Origin: Acidimicrobiales bacterium
GTDB taxonomy: Bacteria > Actinomycetota > Acidimicrobiia > Acidimicrobiales > Poriferisodalaceae
Direction: 5' to 3'
DNA length: 64,000 bases
Assembly (NCBI GenBank): GCA_030743005.1
Contig: JASLTG010000017.1
Coordinates: 1 to 64,000, forward strand
The notes beneath the pieces were generated by a model. That model was not told where the DNA came from and ran no database searches. It was given only the letters and a program-made list of their open reading frames with translations. Below are positions 23,998-35,148 of this stretch, piece after piece. Within the stretch, counting starts at the first letter, position 1. Every line of letters starts with the position of its first letter. Made by a program: the position numbers and the translations under genes.

Positions 23998-26504
23998 ACA
24001 AACCTCGTTTACTGGAATTTCTTCCCGCCGATGGGAGTTCCGAGAATTTGCTCGACGGCTTTTTGGGGTGGGCGAGTGCGGCAGAAATTGATCTTTACGA
24101 AGCTCAAGAAGAAGCGGTTCTAGAAATTTTTTCTGGCCAACATGTTGTGCTTACAACCCCAACTGGTTCCGGGAAATCATTGGTTGCCACCGCGGCTCAT
24201 TTTGATGCTGTCGCTAATTCAAAGCGCTGTTGGTACACAGCTCCGATCAAAGCACTGGTATCGGAAAAATTTTTTTCTCTTTGTAACGAATTCGGGGCCA
24301 GCAATGTCGGAATGATCACTGGCGATGCTTCGGTAAATCCGGACGCTCCGATTGTTTGTTGCACTCAAGAAGTTCTCGCAAATCTTGCATTAAGGCACGG
24401 TTCGTCAGCACCGGTAGATATCGCCGTTATCGACGAATTCCACTTTTACTCTGACCGTGATCGAGGATGGGCATGGCAAGTGCCTCTTCTTGAGTTGACA
24501 GAAACACAATTCGTTTTAATGAGCGCGACTCTCGGCCCCGTTCAGTTCTTTTTAGAAGACCTAGAACGTCGAAGTAAACGTGCTGCTGTTGAAGTCACAG
24601 CTACCGAACGACCCGTTCCTTTGGATTGGGAATATCGAGAGTCGACGTTGTTGGAATCGATTCACGATCTAGTCGAATTGAATAGAGCTCCGATCTACAT
24701 AGTTCATTTCACCCAACGGGCAGCTTCAGAAAGAGCCCAGGCGTTGACAAGTTTGGATGTCCTTTCACGTGACGAAAAGCAACAAATTAAAGATGAGATC
24801 TCTGACTTCCGTTTTGATTCTCCCTTCGGTAAGGACGTCGCCCGGTTCATTAAAGCGGGGATCGGAATTCACCATGCCGGTCTCTTGCCGAAGTATCGCC
24901 TCTTGGTCGAACGCTTAGCCCAACAAGGACTGTTAAAGCTCATATGTGGCACGGACACTCTTGGCGTGGGTGTCAACGTTCCTATCCGAACAGTTCTCTT
25001 CACTCAGTTATGCAAATTCGATGGCCATGAAACCAAAGTTCTGAGCGTTCGAGATTTTCACCAAATAGCCGGTAGGGCCGGACGTAAAGGTTTTGATGAC
25101 CATGGGTTCGTGTGGTGTCAGGCACCTGAACACCATGTCGAAAACTTAAAGGCTTCGGAAAAGGCGGCTGACGATCCCAAGAAGCGTAGAAAGATTCAAC
25201 GGAAAAGGCCTCCAGAACGGGGCTATGCCCACTGGGATGAAAAAACTTTTGAGCGATTGCTGAGCAGCCAACCCGAAGTTCTAATTTCGAGTTTTGATGT
25301 CTCCCACTCGATGCTCCTCAACGTATTGGATAGGCCCGGAGATGGGTGTCGTGGCATGAAGGAACTACTCACTCAGAATCATCTACCGCGGTCGAAACAG
25401 CGCCACCAGATCCGACGAGCGGTCGGAATGTACCGATCGCTTGTTGCAGCAGGGGTTGTTGAGACTCTGGACAACCCTGACTCTGAAGGGCGTCTCGTTC
25501 GGGTCAATGTAGATCTTCAGGCAGAGTTCGATTTAACGGCAACACTCTCTCCTTTCGTTCTTGATGCAGTCGAACTCTTGGACCAAGACATCCCGAGCTA
25601 TTCGCTAGATGTCCTCACCTTGGTTGAGTCCGTGCTGGAAAATCCCGGAGTGATATTGGCCCGACAAGCTGACAAAGCACGTGATGAGTTGTTCGCGGAG
25701 TTGAAACGCGATGGCGTCGAATATGAAGAACGTATGGAAAGACTTGATGAGGTCGAATGGCCAAAGCCGCTCCGAGAGTTTTTGTACACAACCTTTGACG
25801 CATGGGCTCTTCATCAGCCTTGGGTCGGCCAGGAAAATCTTCGGCCAAAATCGATTGTTCGAGATATGTACGAGCGGGCTATGACATTTCGTGAATACGT
25901 GAATCATTACGGAATCAAAGGGTCGGAGGGAGTTTTTCTTCGCTACCTCACCGATGCCTATAAGGGGTTGCAGAAAACTGTCCCTGATAGTTCCTGGAAT
26001 GATGATTTGTCCGATCTCGTTGAATGGCTTGGAGCCTTAATACGCCAGGTTGATAGCAGCCTGCTGGATGAATGGGAACGGCTACAAAACCCTCAGACGC
26101 TGACTGAAGAAGTTCGTCCTCAGGTAGTTGATATAACGAGTCATACCCGTGCCTTCCGGGTCATGATTAGGAATGCTGCCTTCCGGTGGGTCCAACTTTT
26201 TGCGCAAGCTGACTACAACGGCTTAGCTGAGGAAGCATTAGGAGAACTGGTTGATCCGAACTGGGTGAGAGACCTTGCCAGTCCTTACTGGAATGATTTT
26301 GCTGAAGTATTGACCGGACCCGATGCGCGATCTGATCAGTGGTTCACGGTTGACAGTGGGGACAACAAAACGTTCACCGTGGAGCAGATCATCTGTGACC
26401 CGAAAGGTTTCAACGAGTGGCGACTAATAGGGATCGTCGATCTTGAGCAATCACGAGAGGTTGGTGAGGCAGTCACGAAGTTGACAGACATTACAGCGCT
26501 GTAG
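23994..26504 (+). CDS. Ski2-like DEAD/DEAH-box helicase with DUF3516 C-terminus
   Basis: An 836-residue superfamily 2 helicase. Motif I is TPTGSGKS (residues 55-62), motif II DEFH (147-150), motif III SATLG, with HHAGLLPKYR, GTDTLGVGVN and QIAGRAGRKGFD in the second RecA domain. The remaining ~400 residues, rich in acidic helices, match the actinobacterial DUF3516 architecture. Such proteins are thought to process RNA or DNA; the family resembles Ski2/Mtr4. It starts with GTG overlapping the preceding stop by 4 nt (GTGA), so it is coupled to the ALO-type oxidase gene. Confidence 0.88.
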   Translation: MNKPRLLEFLPADGSSENLLDGFLGWASAAEIDLYEAQEEAVLEIFSGQHVVLTTPTGSGKSLVATAAHFDAVANSKRCWYTAPIKALVSEKFFSLCNEFGASNVGMITGDASVNPDAPIVCCTQEVLANLALRHGSSAPVDIAVIDEFHFYSDRDRGWAWQVPLLELTETQFVLMSATLGPVQFFLEDLERRSKRAAVEVTATERPVPLDWEYRESTLLESIHDLVELNRAPIYIVHFTQRAASERAQALTSLDVLSRDEKQQIKDEISDFRFDSPFGKDVARFIKAGIGIHHAGLLPKYRLLVERLAQQGLLKLICGTDTLGVGVNVPIRTVLFTQLCKFDGHETKVLSVRDFHQIAGRAGRKGFDDHGFVWCQAPEHHVENLKASEKAADDPKKRRKIQRKRPPERGYAHWDEKTFERLLSSQPEVLISSFDVSHSMLLNVLDRPGDGCRGMKELLTQNHLPRSKQRHQIRRAVGMYRSLVAAGVVETLDNPDSEGRLVRVNVDLQAEFDLTATLSPFVLDAVELLDQDIPSYSLDVLTLVESVLENPGVILARQADKARDELFAELKRDGVEYEERMERLDEVEWPKPLREFLYTTFDAWALHQPWVGQENLRPKSIVRDMYERAMTFREYVNHYGIKGSEGVFLRYLTDAYKGLQKTVPDSSWNDDLSDLVEWLGALIRQVDSSLLDEWERLQNPQTLTEEVRPQVVDITSHTRAFRVMIRNAAFRWVQLFAQADYNGLAEEALGELVDPNWVRDLASPYWNDFAEVLTGPDARSDQWFTVDSGDNKTFTVEQIICDPKGFNEWRLIGIVDLEQSREVGEAVTKLTDITAL

Positions 26505-26518
26505 GCGCTCAAAATGAT

Positions 26519-28161
<1,643 letters not shown>

Positions 28162-28189
28162 CTACCGTAGGCGCGAGGATAGGAACGGC

Positions 28190-29365
28190 ATGGCTGACTT
28201 TCATCAACAAGAGCCCATCACGACGCTGCACCGCTTAACCGACGAAGCGAACACTGAAGCTCTGTCTTTTGTTTCTCAAACCTCGGTTGGAAATCGGGTG
28301 GCCTTGGTACTGCCTTGCTTGATCAGCGAGCTGGACGGCTCAGCTTTGCCTGAGATGGTTACCCAAATATCAAACCTTGGTTGGTTGGGCAGGGTGATCG
28401 TCGGCGTGGATGGTGCTGACGCAGATTCTTTTAGAGCGGCGCACACCTTATTTTCTTCGCTCCCTCAACCAACCACCGTCATTTGGAATGACAGCGAGGA
28501 CATGCAATCTTTCGACCGTGAGATTGGTGTGTCTCTCGGAACTGGCAAAGGACGGAACTTGTGGCGCTGTTTCGGCGCAGTTGCTGGGTGCGAAGACATA
28601 GACACCGTTGTCGTCCACGATGCTGACATTTCTACCTACGAGCCAGCGTTTGTGGCGAGACTCGCTCATCCCATCGTCGATGATCGGATGGGCTTCGATT
28701 TCGTGAAGGGGTTCTACCCGCGTTTCGACCAGCATGGTCTGAACGGCCGGGTTACTCGACTACTCGTCGGGCCACTTCTTGATTCCCTAGCTTCAGCGGA
28801 ACCAAATCATCCGAGTCTCAGATACCTGCAATCTTTTAGGTACCCCTTAGCCGGTGAATTTGCCGCACGGGCCTCGATAACCACTTCGTTCACGATGCCT
28901 GAGCATTGGGGTGTCGACATCTCGTTACTCGTGGCAGCCCAGTCTTTGGGAGCTCGGATAGCTCAAACGGATTTGATTGACCGCTACGACCATAAGCATC
29001 AAATACTTTCTCCCGATGATCGTGATTCGGGGCTGCACCGGATGGCACGGGATGTAATCAGCACGCTTGTATCGATTTCCGGGCACGGAGATATAGATGT
29101 AAATGACTTTGATGAGCGAATAAATAGGGCGCTTCTCTCCCATCGCGCCAATGCCATAAGTAATGCTCTCCCAACTAATTCTGCTGCTGAGACTTCGACT
29201 GTCGAACTATTTTCGAATCTCGTTCGCGAGAAGCGGACGCCCCTGCCGGCGAATTTGCCGTCTTGGGAGCAACTCCTGGTTGAATTCCCGAACTGTATTC
29301 AGGATTTAATGGCGGTTGTCGAAAGCCAAAGTATTTCTCCTGGTGAGACAGATACTTGCCCATAA
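28190..29365 (+). CDS. Glucosyl-3-phosphoglycerate synthase-like glycosyltransferase (GT81)
   Basis: A 391-residue GT-A glycosyltransferase. It has VALVLPCLISELD at the start, the GTGKG nucleotide loop, a metal-binding HDADI motif, FVKGFYPR, and GRVTRLLVGPLLDSL, the signature helix of GpgS/MpgS proteins. It should transfer glucose from an NDP-glucose to 3-phosphoglycerate, giving the precursor of glucosylglycerate, a compatible solute. ATG at 28190 follows AGGA; the frame is open to 28115. Its 3' end overlaps the convergent GH13 phosphorylase by 67 bp. No glucosyl-phosphoglycerate phosphatase gene is next to it. Confidence 0.82.
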   Translation: MADFHQQEPITTLHRLTDEANTEALSFVSQTSVGNRVALVLPCLISELDGSALPEMVTQISNLGWLGRVIVGVDGADADSFRAAHTLFSSLPQPTTVIWNDSEDMQSFDREIGVSLGTGKGRNLWRCFGAVAGCEDIDTVVVHDADISTYEPAFVARLAHPIVDDRMGFDFVKGFYPRFDQHGLNGRVTRLLVGPLLDSLASAEPNHPSLRYLQSFRYPLAGEFAARASITTSFTMPEHWGVDISLLVAAQSLGARIAQTDLIDRYDHKHQILSPDDRDSGLHRMARDVISTLVSISGHGDIDVNDFDERINRALLSHRANAISNALPTNSAAETSTVELFSNLVREKRTPLPANLPSWEQLLVEFPNCIQDLMAVVESQSISPGETDTCP

Positions 29366-30939
29366 AGCTCCCGTTCCGACAGCAGATCGAAACAGGGTTC
29401 ACCGACGTTGTAGTCGGCTGCGTCGAAGCCCAGATTGGCAATCACCGTCACCGAGGCCGGTTCATCGCCGCGCACTAGACCCAACAACGGACTTTCTATG
29501 TCCAATATTTTCTGTGGGGCTTCAGGGTGGAAAGCAGCAAATTTTTGACGCACAGCCAGTCTTCTTATGAGTTCATCCCGACTTTTTCTTGCAGGACCAA
29601 CAAGTCGTTTCGCGCGGGAAGCAACCGTGTGTTTGGGTCTGTTAATCGCTCTGTTGTGGCCTTCTTCATTGACCGCTTCCAAATCGTTGGATTCACCCTC
29701 AAGCGCCGGAAAGTAATAAGCAGGTACTCCGCTGAGACTGGCTAGGAGAGTGTGCCCCGTCAGCAATCGGTCCAGGCCGAACAGTGAAGCTGGCGCAACA
29801 TTGATCTCATAGGGATGAATTTGGTCTCCGTCCACATGCCCCGACCAAGCGCCGCCTGCTTCTATAACTGCATCAATAAGGGAACGAAAATCTGCGGCAT
29901 TCAAGATGTCTTCGACAGGACGAAGCCCAATCCCATCGTGACTACCCAAGAAATTGAGAAGCGTCGTCCCTTTCGGTACCTGTTCTGCTTCTCGCAACCA
30001 ACTCACTAACTCTTTGCTGGTGCCGAACAGCAACGAAAAGGTAAGTAACGGAGCGAGGGTGAAGTTATAGGCCACATGGGCTTGTGTGCCGTCGCGAAGG
30101 TACGAAAGATTCTCGTCGTGGGGCACATTGGTTTCCGTGACCAACACGGCCTCGGGACAGTTCAACGCCAATAGATCTCTGAGTAGTCGCACGAGTTCGT
30201 GAGTCTCTTGAAGGTGGACACATTTTGTTCCAACAACTTTTTGGGCATAGGCGACTGCATCTAATCGGATCCAGCGAATTCCCGCATCAAGCATCCGTTC
30301 GACTGCTCGAAGCATTTCTATAAGAACTTCGGGCTCAGCCCAGTTCACATCGATTTGATCGGGGCCAAATGTGCACCACAGATATTTGACGCCGCCATCG
30401 GTTTCACTCTCGATCAACAATTCCGAAGTTCGAGGACGCACAACCATGGACAAGTCATCCTGTGGGGAAGCCACCTTCAAACATCTGGAACCAGGCTCCA
30501 AGCCTCGACGGAACTCTTCTACCCAACGATGGCTGGAACTTACGTGGTTCAGGACCAGATCTGCCATGACTCGGTTGTCGGTAGCGATCGATCTGATGTC
30601 TTCCCAGCTTCCCAATTCCTGAGCAACTTCAACATGGTCGACAACGGCAAATCCCCCATCGGAACTAGATGGAAAGAACGGCAGTAAGTGAACCAAGGAA
30701 ATTCCTTCCTTCACTTCATCCAAAATGGTCCTGAGGGTCGCGAGGGGGGACTCACCGCCGTCCACTACCTGGTCGGGATAACAAATCAAGACAGCATCAT
30801 GTTCCGACCACCGGCTTTCGCTACTTACAGTGCGAGGAGGCCCGAGGGTGGAGACACACCGTTCCAACAAGTTGCGCGCATCATGGTCCGGGTACAACTT
30901 CTCCAAACGACCATAGATTTGTTTTTGTAGCGACATCAC
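29299..30939 (-). CDS. GH13 subfamily 18 sugar phosphorylase, probably glucosylglycerate phosphorylase
   Basis: A 546-residue GH13_18 enzyme. The LVHLLPFFPSSSDGGFAVVD segment is typical of sucrose/glucosylglycerate phosphorylases. Catalytic residues are the Asp nucleophile in IRLDAVAYAQKVVGT, the Glu acid/base in VTETNVPH and the Asp in LGSHDGIGLRP. These enzymes split a glucoside with phosphate to give glucose-1-phosphate. Pairing with a GpgS-like gene points to glucosylglycerate rather than sucrose, so the pair would make and recycle an osmolyte. It is 16 nt downstream of the selenoperoxiredoxin gene on the same strand. Confidence 0.85.
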   Translation of the reverse strand: MMSLQKQIYGRLEKLYPDHDARNLLERCVSTLGPPRTVSSESRWSEHDAVLICYPDQVVDGGESPLATLRTILDEVKEGISLVHLLPFFPSSSDGGFAVVDHVEVAQELGSWEDIRSIATDNRVMADLVLNHVSSSHRWVEEFRRGLEPGSRCLKVASPQDDLSMVVRPRTSELLIESETDGGVKYLWCTFGPDQIDVNWAEPEVLIEMLRAVERMLDAGIRWIRLDAVAYAQKVVGTKCVHLQETHELVRLLRDLLALNCPEAVLVTETNVPHDENLSYLRDGTQAHVAYNFTLAPLLTFSLLFGTSKELVSWLREAEQVPKGTTLLNFLGSHDGIGLRPVEDILNAADFRSLIDAVIEAGGAWSGHVDGDQIHPYEINVAPASLFGLDRLLTGHTLLASLSGVPAYYFPALEGESNDLEAVNEEGHNRAINRPKHTVASRAKRLVGPARKSRDELIRRLAVRQKFAAFHPEAPQKILDIESPLLGLVRGDEPASVTVIANLGFDAADYNVGEPCFDLLSERELYGQVSVSPGEILWLSTTAIKS

Positions 30940-30955
30940 GGCTCACCGCCGCCAA

Positions 30956-31423
30956 CTAGCCCAATTCTTGGAAATCGTTCAGCACCTGTTGAGCATGTTC
31001 TGCCAGATCTGGTTTATCTGCAAAGTCATAGGTTTTAGCTATGACTCCGTCGGGCTGAATCAAAAAGCTTGCCCTTCGCGGCCACCCTGCGAAATCATGA
31101 CCTTCATCACGGGCGACTCCATAGTCCTGACCCGCGGATCTATCAGGGTCTGCTAGTAACCGGAAAGGGAGATTTTCTTTTTCTGCAAATGCTTTTTGTT
31201 CTTCAACAGTGTCAAAAGAGGCGCCAAGGATGGCGATGTTGGCTGTTTCAAATTCGGAGGCTCGATCACGGAGCCCCTGGGCTTCAAGCGTTCAACCGGG
31301 TGTTGCGGCTTTGGGGTACCAGAACAGGAAAACCCACTGTCCTGCATAGTCGCTAAGGGATACTTCACCGCCGTTCTCATCAAGCAAGGTAAAAGGTGGT
31401 GCTGCGGTTCCAGCTTCAAGCAT
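30956..31423 (-). CDS. Bcp/PrxQ-type peroxiredoxin with selenocysteine (Sec44)
   Basis: No normal ORF covers this stretch, but reading one TGA at complement(31292-31294) as selenocysteine gives a full 155-residue peroxiredoxin: DYAGQWVFLFWYPKAATPG-U-TLEAQGLRDR, matching the YPKADTPGCTKEACGFRD pattern of Bcp proteins with Sec at the peroxidatic Cys. The expected resolving Cys five residues on is Gln, and the protein has no cysteine at all, so recycling must use an outside thiol, perhaps mycothiol. ATG at 31423 follows AGGAGG with 6-nt spacing. The C-terminal domain with GWPRRASFLIQPDGVI is intact. Stop is TAG. Confidence 0.92.
31257..31277 (-). promoter_or_regulatory. Candidate bacterial SECIS hairpin of the peroxiredoxin gene
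   Basis: On the minus strand, 14 nt after the UGA, GGGGCTC (31277-31271) pairs with GAGCCTC (31263-31257) through six Watson-Crick pairs and one G-U, closing a CGTGATC loop. The apical loop lies about 22 nt after the UGA, within the usual bacterial range, and it shares CGTGA with the loop of the GrdB-like gene. Confidence 0.7.
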
Positions 31424-31519
31424 CTGAATCCTCCTAAGTGTGCCTCGGCACACTAAATGTAGCCGATGCAGATGTCACGCCATTGAGCGGGCCACTCGGC
31501 TGGCCTCTAGTGTTTGTTT

Positions 31520-33412
31520 ATGCACCCACTCTCGATGATGACAGCTGAAGAACTTGAAACATGTGTTTCGGTATTACGCGAGTCCGGTCGTATCAATGAC
31601 TCCTCCACTTTCCATGGTTGTTGCATTTACGAACCACCTAAACAGGACATCGCGTCTTGGCAGTCGGGTGACAGCGTCGACCGGCGCCTAGACGTGGTGG
31701 TACGGCATGAAGGTGAGGTTTATGAAGCTCGAGTATCGGTTAGTCGCGGAGAAGTAGACCATTGGGAGGTAATTCCTGGTGTGGTCCCTCGGGTCGGGTT
31801 CGTAGAGCTGTTCAAGGTAATGGACGCCTGCAGGAACGATGCCAACTTCCAGAAAGCTCTTGCAGCGCGCGGGATCGATGATCCTTCCACTGTGCAGATA
31901 GATCCTTGGCCGACAGGTGACTACGGCTTCGAATTTGAGGATGGCCGCAGGGTCCAACGTTGCATCGCGTTTCACCGTCCTCACCCCAATGACAATGGGT
32001 ACGCATTCCCAATCGACGGTCTAATGGTCCATGTTGATGTGGATAGCTTGGCTGTCTTACACATAGAAGATTTCGGTACGTGGCCTATTCCAACTGAGCG
32101 AGGGAACTACGACGTTGATTCAGTGGTAAGTGACTACGGTCCGATGAGAGATGACCTTAAACCTGTAGAGATAACTCAACCGGACGGTGCCAGTTTCACC
32201 GTTGAAGGCAACGAGATCACTTGGCAGAAATGGCGTTGTCGTATGGTGGTCGACGACACCGAAGGGCTAGTGCTCCACCGAATCACCTACACCCAAGACG
32301 GAGTCGAACGTCCGGTGATCGATAGGGCTTCTTTGGCTGAGATGGTCGTCCCCTACGGCGACACTCGACCAAGCCAAACCTTCAAACACGCTCTTGACTC
32401 AGGCGAGTACGGGCTCGGGATGACGGCAAACTCGTTAACTCTTGGCTGTGATTGTCTGGGTGAAATCTATTACCTCGATGCAGTCCAAATGCTTGATGAC
32501 GGAAGTGTCATGACTACAGGCAACGCGATTTGTATCCACGAAGAGGACTTCGGGATCGGGTGGAAACATACCGACATGAACACCGGTGAAGTCGAGGTCC
32601 GTAGATCCCGGCGGTTAGTGATCAGCAGTATTTCGACCGTAGGCAACTATGAATACGGTTTCTTTTGGTACTTCCATCTAGATGGATCAATCAAACTTGA
32701 AATCAAACTAACGGGCATCATTACGACCCGGGCTCACGCTGAAGGTGACGACCTAACATTTGCCCGACTTGTAGCACCAAACGTCGCAGGACCTATTCAC
32801 CAGCATCTTTTTTGTGTGCGACTCGACATGGCGATCGACGGCAACGAAAACAACGTTGTTGAAGTGAACACCGAACCTTTGCCCCCTGGACCAGATAATC
32901 CGCACAACACTGCTTTTGCAGCACGTGAGACCCTTTTGGGAAATGAGCATTCCGCGATGCGCAATACCAATTCAGCTAGCAGTCGGTACTGGAGGATCGA
33001 GAACTCAGAGAAAACCAACCGCTTGGGTCGCCCTACCGCTTACCGCCTACTGCCGTCATCAACCGCGACCATGTTCGCTGCAGAAGACTCTCCGCATGCG
33101 CAACGAGCAATGTTTGCGAAACATAACTTATGGGTAACACCGACAACGCAGGCGGAACGTTATGCAGCGGGCGATTACCCAACTCAGCGAAACGCTGGTG
33201 AAGGTTTGCCGAAATTCACCGCAGACGACCGTTCGATAGCTGACACGGACATCACCGTTTGGCACTCCTTTGGTCTGACCCACGATGTTCGCGTTGAGGA
33301 TTACCCCGTGATGCCCACGGAGTACGCGGGCTTCATGCTCGTACCTGATGGATTTTTTGACCGGAACCCTGCCATTGACGTCGCTCCCAGTGAGCCCGGA
33401 CACTGCCATTAA
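31520..33412 (+). CDS. Copper-containing primary amine oxidase
   Basis: A roughly 630-residue copper amine oxidase that converts primary amines to aldehydes, ammonia and H2O2. The TPQ precursor Tyr is in VGNYEYG, the catalytic Asp region is FKHALDSGEYGLG, and copper ligands are the HQH in GPIHQHLFCVRLDM and a His in FGLTHDVRVEDYPVMP. No signal peptide is seen, so it is probably cytoplasmic. ATG at 31520 is chosen (ATG 31538 is an alternative). It is divergent from the selenoperoxiredoxin gene across 96 bp, which may be relevant because its product is a peroxide. Confidence 0.93.
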   Translation: MHPLSMMTAEELETCVSVLRESGRINDSSTFHGCCIYEPPKQDIASWQSGDSVDRRLDVVVRHEGEVYEARVSVSRGEVDHWEVIPGVVPRVGFVELFKVMDACRNDANFQKALAARGIDDPSTVQIDPWPTGDYGFEFEDGRRVQRCIAFHRPHPNDNGYAFPIDGLMVHVDVDSLAVLHIEDFGTWPIPTERGNYDVDSVVSDYGPMRDDLKPVEITQPDGASFTVEGNEITWQKWRCRMVVDDTEGLVLHRITYTQDGVERPVIDRASLAEMVVPYGDTRPSQTFKHALDSGEYGLGMTANSLTLGCDCLGEIYYLDAVQMLDDGSVMTTGNAICIHEEDFGIGWKHTDMNTGEVEVRRSRRLVISSISTVGNYEYGFFWYFHLDGSIKLEIKLTGIITTRAHAEGDDLTFARLVAPNVAGPIHQHLFCVRLDMAIDGNENNVVEVNTEPLPPGPDNPHNTAFAARETLLGNEHSAMRNTNSASSRYWRIENSEKTNRLGRPTAYRLLPSSTATMFAAEDSPHAQRAMFAKHNLWVTPTTQAERYAAGDYPTQRNAGEGLPKFTADDRSIADTDITVWHSFGLTHDVRVEDYPVMPTEYAGFMLVPDGFFDRNPAIDVAPSEPGHCH

Positions 33413-33538
33413 TTCACCCAGTTGAGGCTTCTAGTAGTGCCACCCCCCGACGCTGTGAGGACCGATCCAACATTGGAATTGTCCTTACGCGCTATAAAGA
33501 CAAAAATAGAGCTATGAAAGCCAATTTGGAGAGCTGCC

Positions 33539-35023
33539 ATGCGAACCATTTCTGACCCCCTGCAGCGGGCTGAGTCGATGCACGCTACGAAAACAGCGTT
33601 TATTTGTGAGGATCGAACCAGAACTTTTGAAGAGTTCGTCGCTCGCTGTCGGACCGTCGGTCCACTTCTCGAAGACCTTGGTGTCGGGTCCGGTGACCGC
33701 GTCGGCTTGTTAGCCGCGAACTCCGACACTTACGCTGAGTTGTATTGCGGGGTACCTGCAGCGGGTCGCGCAATTGTGCCTCTTAACAGTAGGTGGGCTC
33801 AACCCGAATTGGCTTATGCGTTGGAGGATGCTGGAGCAAAGCTCCTCATTGCAGACCAAGACCCCGGTGAACTATCTAAGTCTGTCGATCAAGTCATCAC
33901 TCTCAATGAGTATGAGAGCCTTCTTTCGAAGTTTGCACCTGCGGAATTTGCTGATACCAACGAAGAGGATTTAGCCGGCCTCTTCTATACCGGGGGTACA
34001 ACGGGCAAGAGCAAGGGTGTCATGCTCAGCCATAGAAATCTGATCGCTAACACCCTGCACAGTCAACTCACGATGCCGTTAAGTGGCGACGACACCTATC
34101 TGTTGGTCGCTCCTATGTTTCATGCGGCAGGGTCCAATGCGGTACTTCAGTGTCTAGCTTTAGGGGTGCCTCAAGTTGTCGTACCCGCTTTCGAACCGAA
34201 CTTGTGTCTTGACCTCATTGAGCAACATCGCTGTTCCGTAACTTTGGCTGTTCCAACTATGGTGGCGGCTCTCGTTGAAGCCCAGTCGGCCAACCCAAGA
34301 GACACTTCGAGCCTTGCCCTTATTTGCCATGGAGCGTCGCCGATAGCAACTCAAGTCTTGCGTCGAGCCCACGAAGAGTTTCCCAAAGCTGAACTTCTGC
34401 ATCTTTATGGTGCTACCGAGACGGCTCCTTTGGTGACTGGCCTTCGTCACGAGGAGGCGTTGATCGGCTCAAGTCGCGGGAAGTCGGTAGGACACCCTTC
34501 GCTTGGGGTTTCGTTAATGATTGATGCGGAACCAGGCGAAGCAGGCGAAGTTCTAGTCCAAGGGCCCAATGTGATGCAGGGCTATTGGAACAAGCCAGAC
34601 CAGACGGCCGCTGCTCTCGAAAATGGTTGGTACCGCACAGGAGACATCGGTTATCTAGACGACGAGGGCTACCTGTATTTAGTTGATCGCGCCAAGGACA
34701 TGATCATTTCGGGTGGAGAGAATGTTTATTGTTCCGAAGTGGAAGAGGTGATTTATCAACATCCCAAAGTGTTGGAAGCCACTGTTTTCGGTGTTCCTAA
34801 TGAACAATGGGGTGAGCAAGTTCACGCGGTAGTTGTGCCCCGGGACGAAAGCTTGACGTCTGACGAGCTGATCGAATTCTGCAGAAAATCACTAGGCGGG
34901 TACAAACTTCCACGATCGGTTGAATTCCGGTCATCTGAACTTCCCAAATCAGGTCCAGGGAAGGTTCTAAAGCGCGAGTTACGAGCGCCTTACTGGGAAG
35001 GGAAAGAGAGATCGATCAATTAA
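33539..35023 (+). CDS. AMP-forming acyl-CoA ligase (ANL superfamily)
   Basis: A 494-residue adenylate-forming enzyme. The P-loop-like motif is FYTGGTTGKSKGVMLSH, followed by HLYGATET, the YRTGDIGYLDDEGYLYLVDR hinge region and the C-terminal catalytic Lys in LPKSGPGKVLKRELR. It activates a carboxylic acid to the acyl-CoA through an acyl-AMP. ATG at 33539 follows GGAG (8-nt spacing). Chain length or aromatic preference cannot be read from the sequence. It opens a plus-strand run with two LLM oxidoreductases, suggesting degradation of a shared substrate. Confidence 0.9.
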   Translation: MRTISDPLQRAESMHATKTAFICEDRTRTFEEFVARCRTVGPLLEDLGVGSGDRVGLLAANSDTYAELYCGVPAAGRAIVPLNSRWAQPELAYALEDAGAKLLIADQDPGELSKSVDQVITLNEYESLLSKFAPAEFADTNEEDLAGLFYTGGTTGKSKGVMLSHRNLIANTLHSQLTMPLSGDDTYLLVAPMFHAAGSNAVLQCLALGVPQVVVPAFEPNLCLDLIEQHRCSVTLAVPTMVAALVEAQSANPRDTSSLALICHGASPIATQVLRRAHEEFPKAELLHLYGATETAPLVTGLRHEEALIGSSRGKSVGHPSLGVSLMIDAEPGEAGEVLVQGPNVMQGYWNKPDQTAAALENGWYRTGDIGYLDDEGYLYLVDRAKDMIISGGENVYCSEVEEVIYQHPKVLEATVFGVPNEQWGEQVHAVVVPRDESLTSDELIEFCRKSLGGYKLPRSVEFRSSELPKSGPGKVLKRELRAPYWEGKERSIN

Positions 35024-35148
35024 CTGACTCTGAGAACACACAAAGGTCAGGCTGTTGGAAAGCGGCAACTGATCAACCATTCGTTACGCGCCGTAGTGTT
35101 GCCATTTGACAGACCATCCCAACCAGAGAAGACGGGACGAAAAGAACA

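Noticed and set aside
31153-31419. 88-residue minus-strand ORF over the peroxiredoxin
   Set aside because: It is a different frame within the Sec-containing peroxiredoxin and has no sensible composition.
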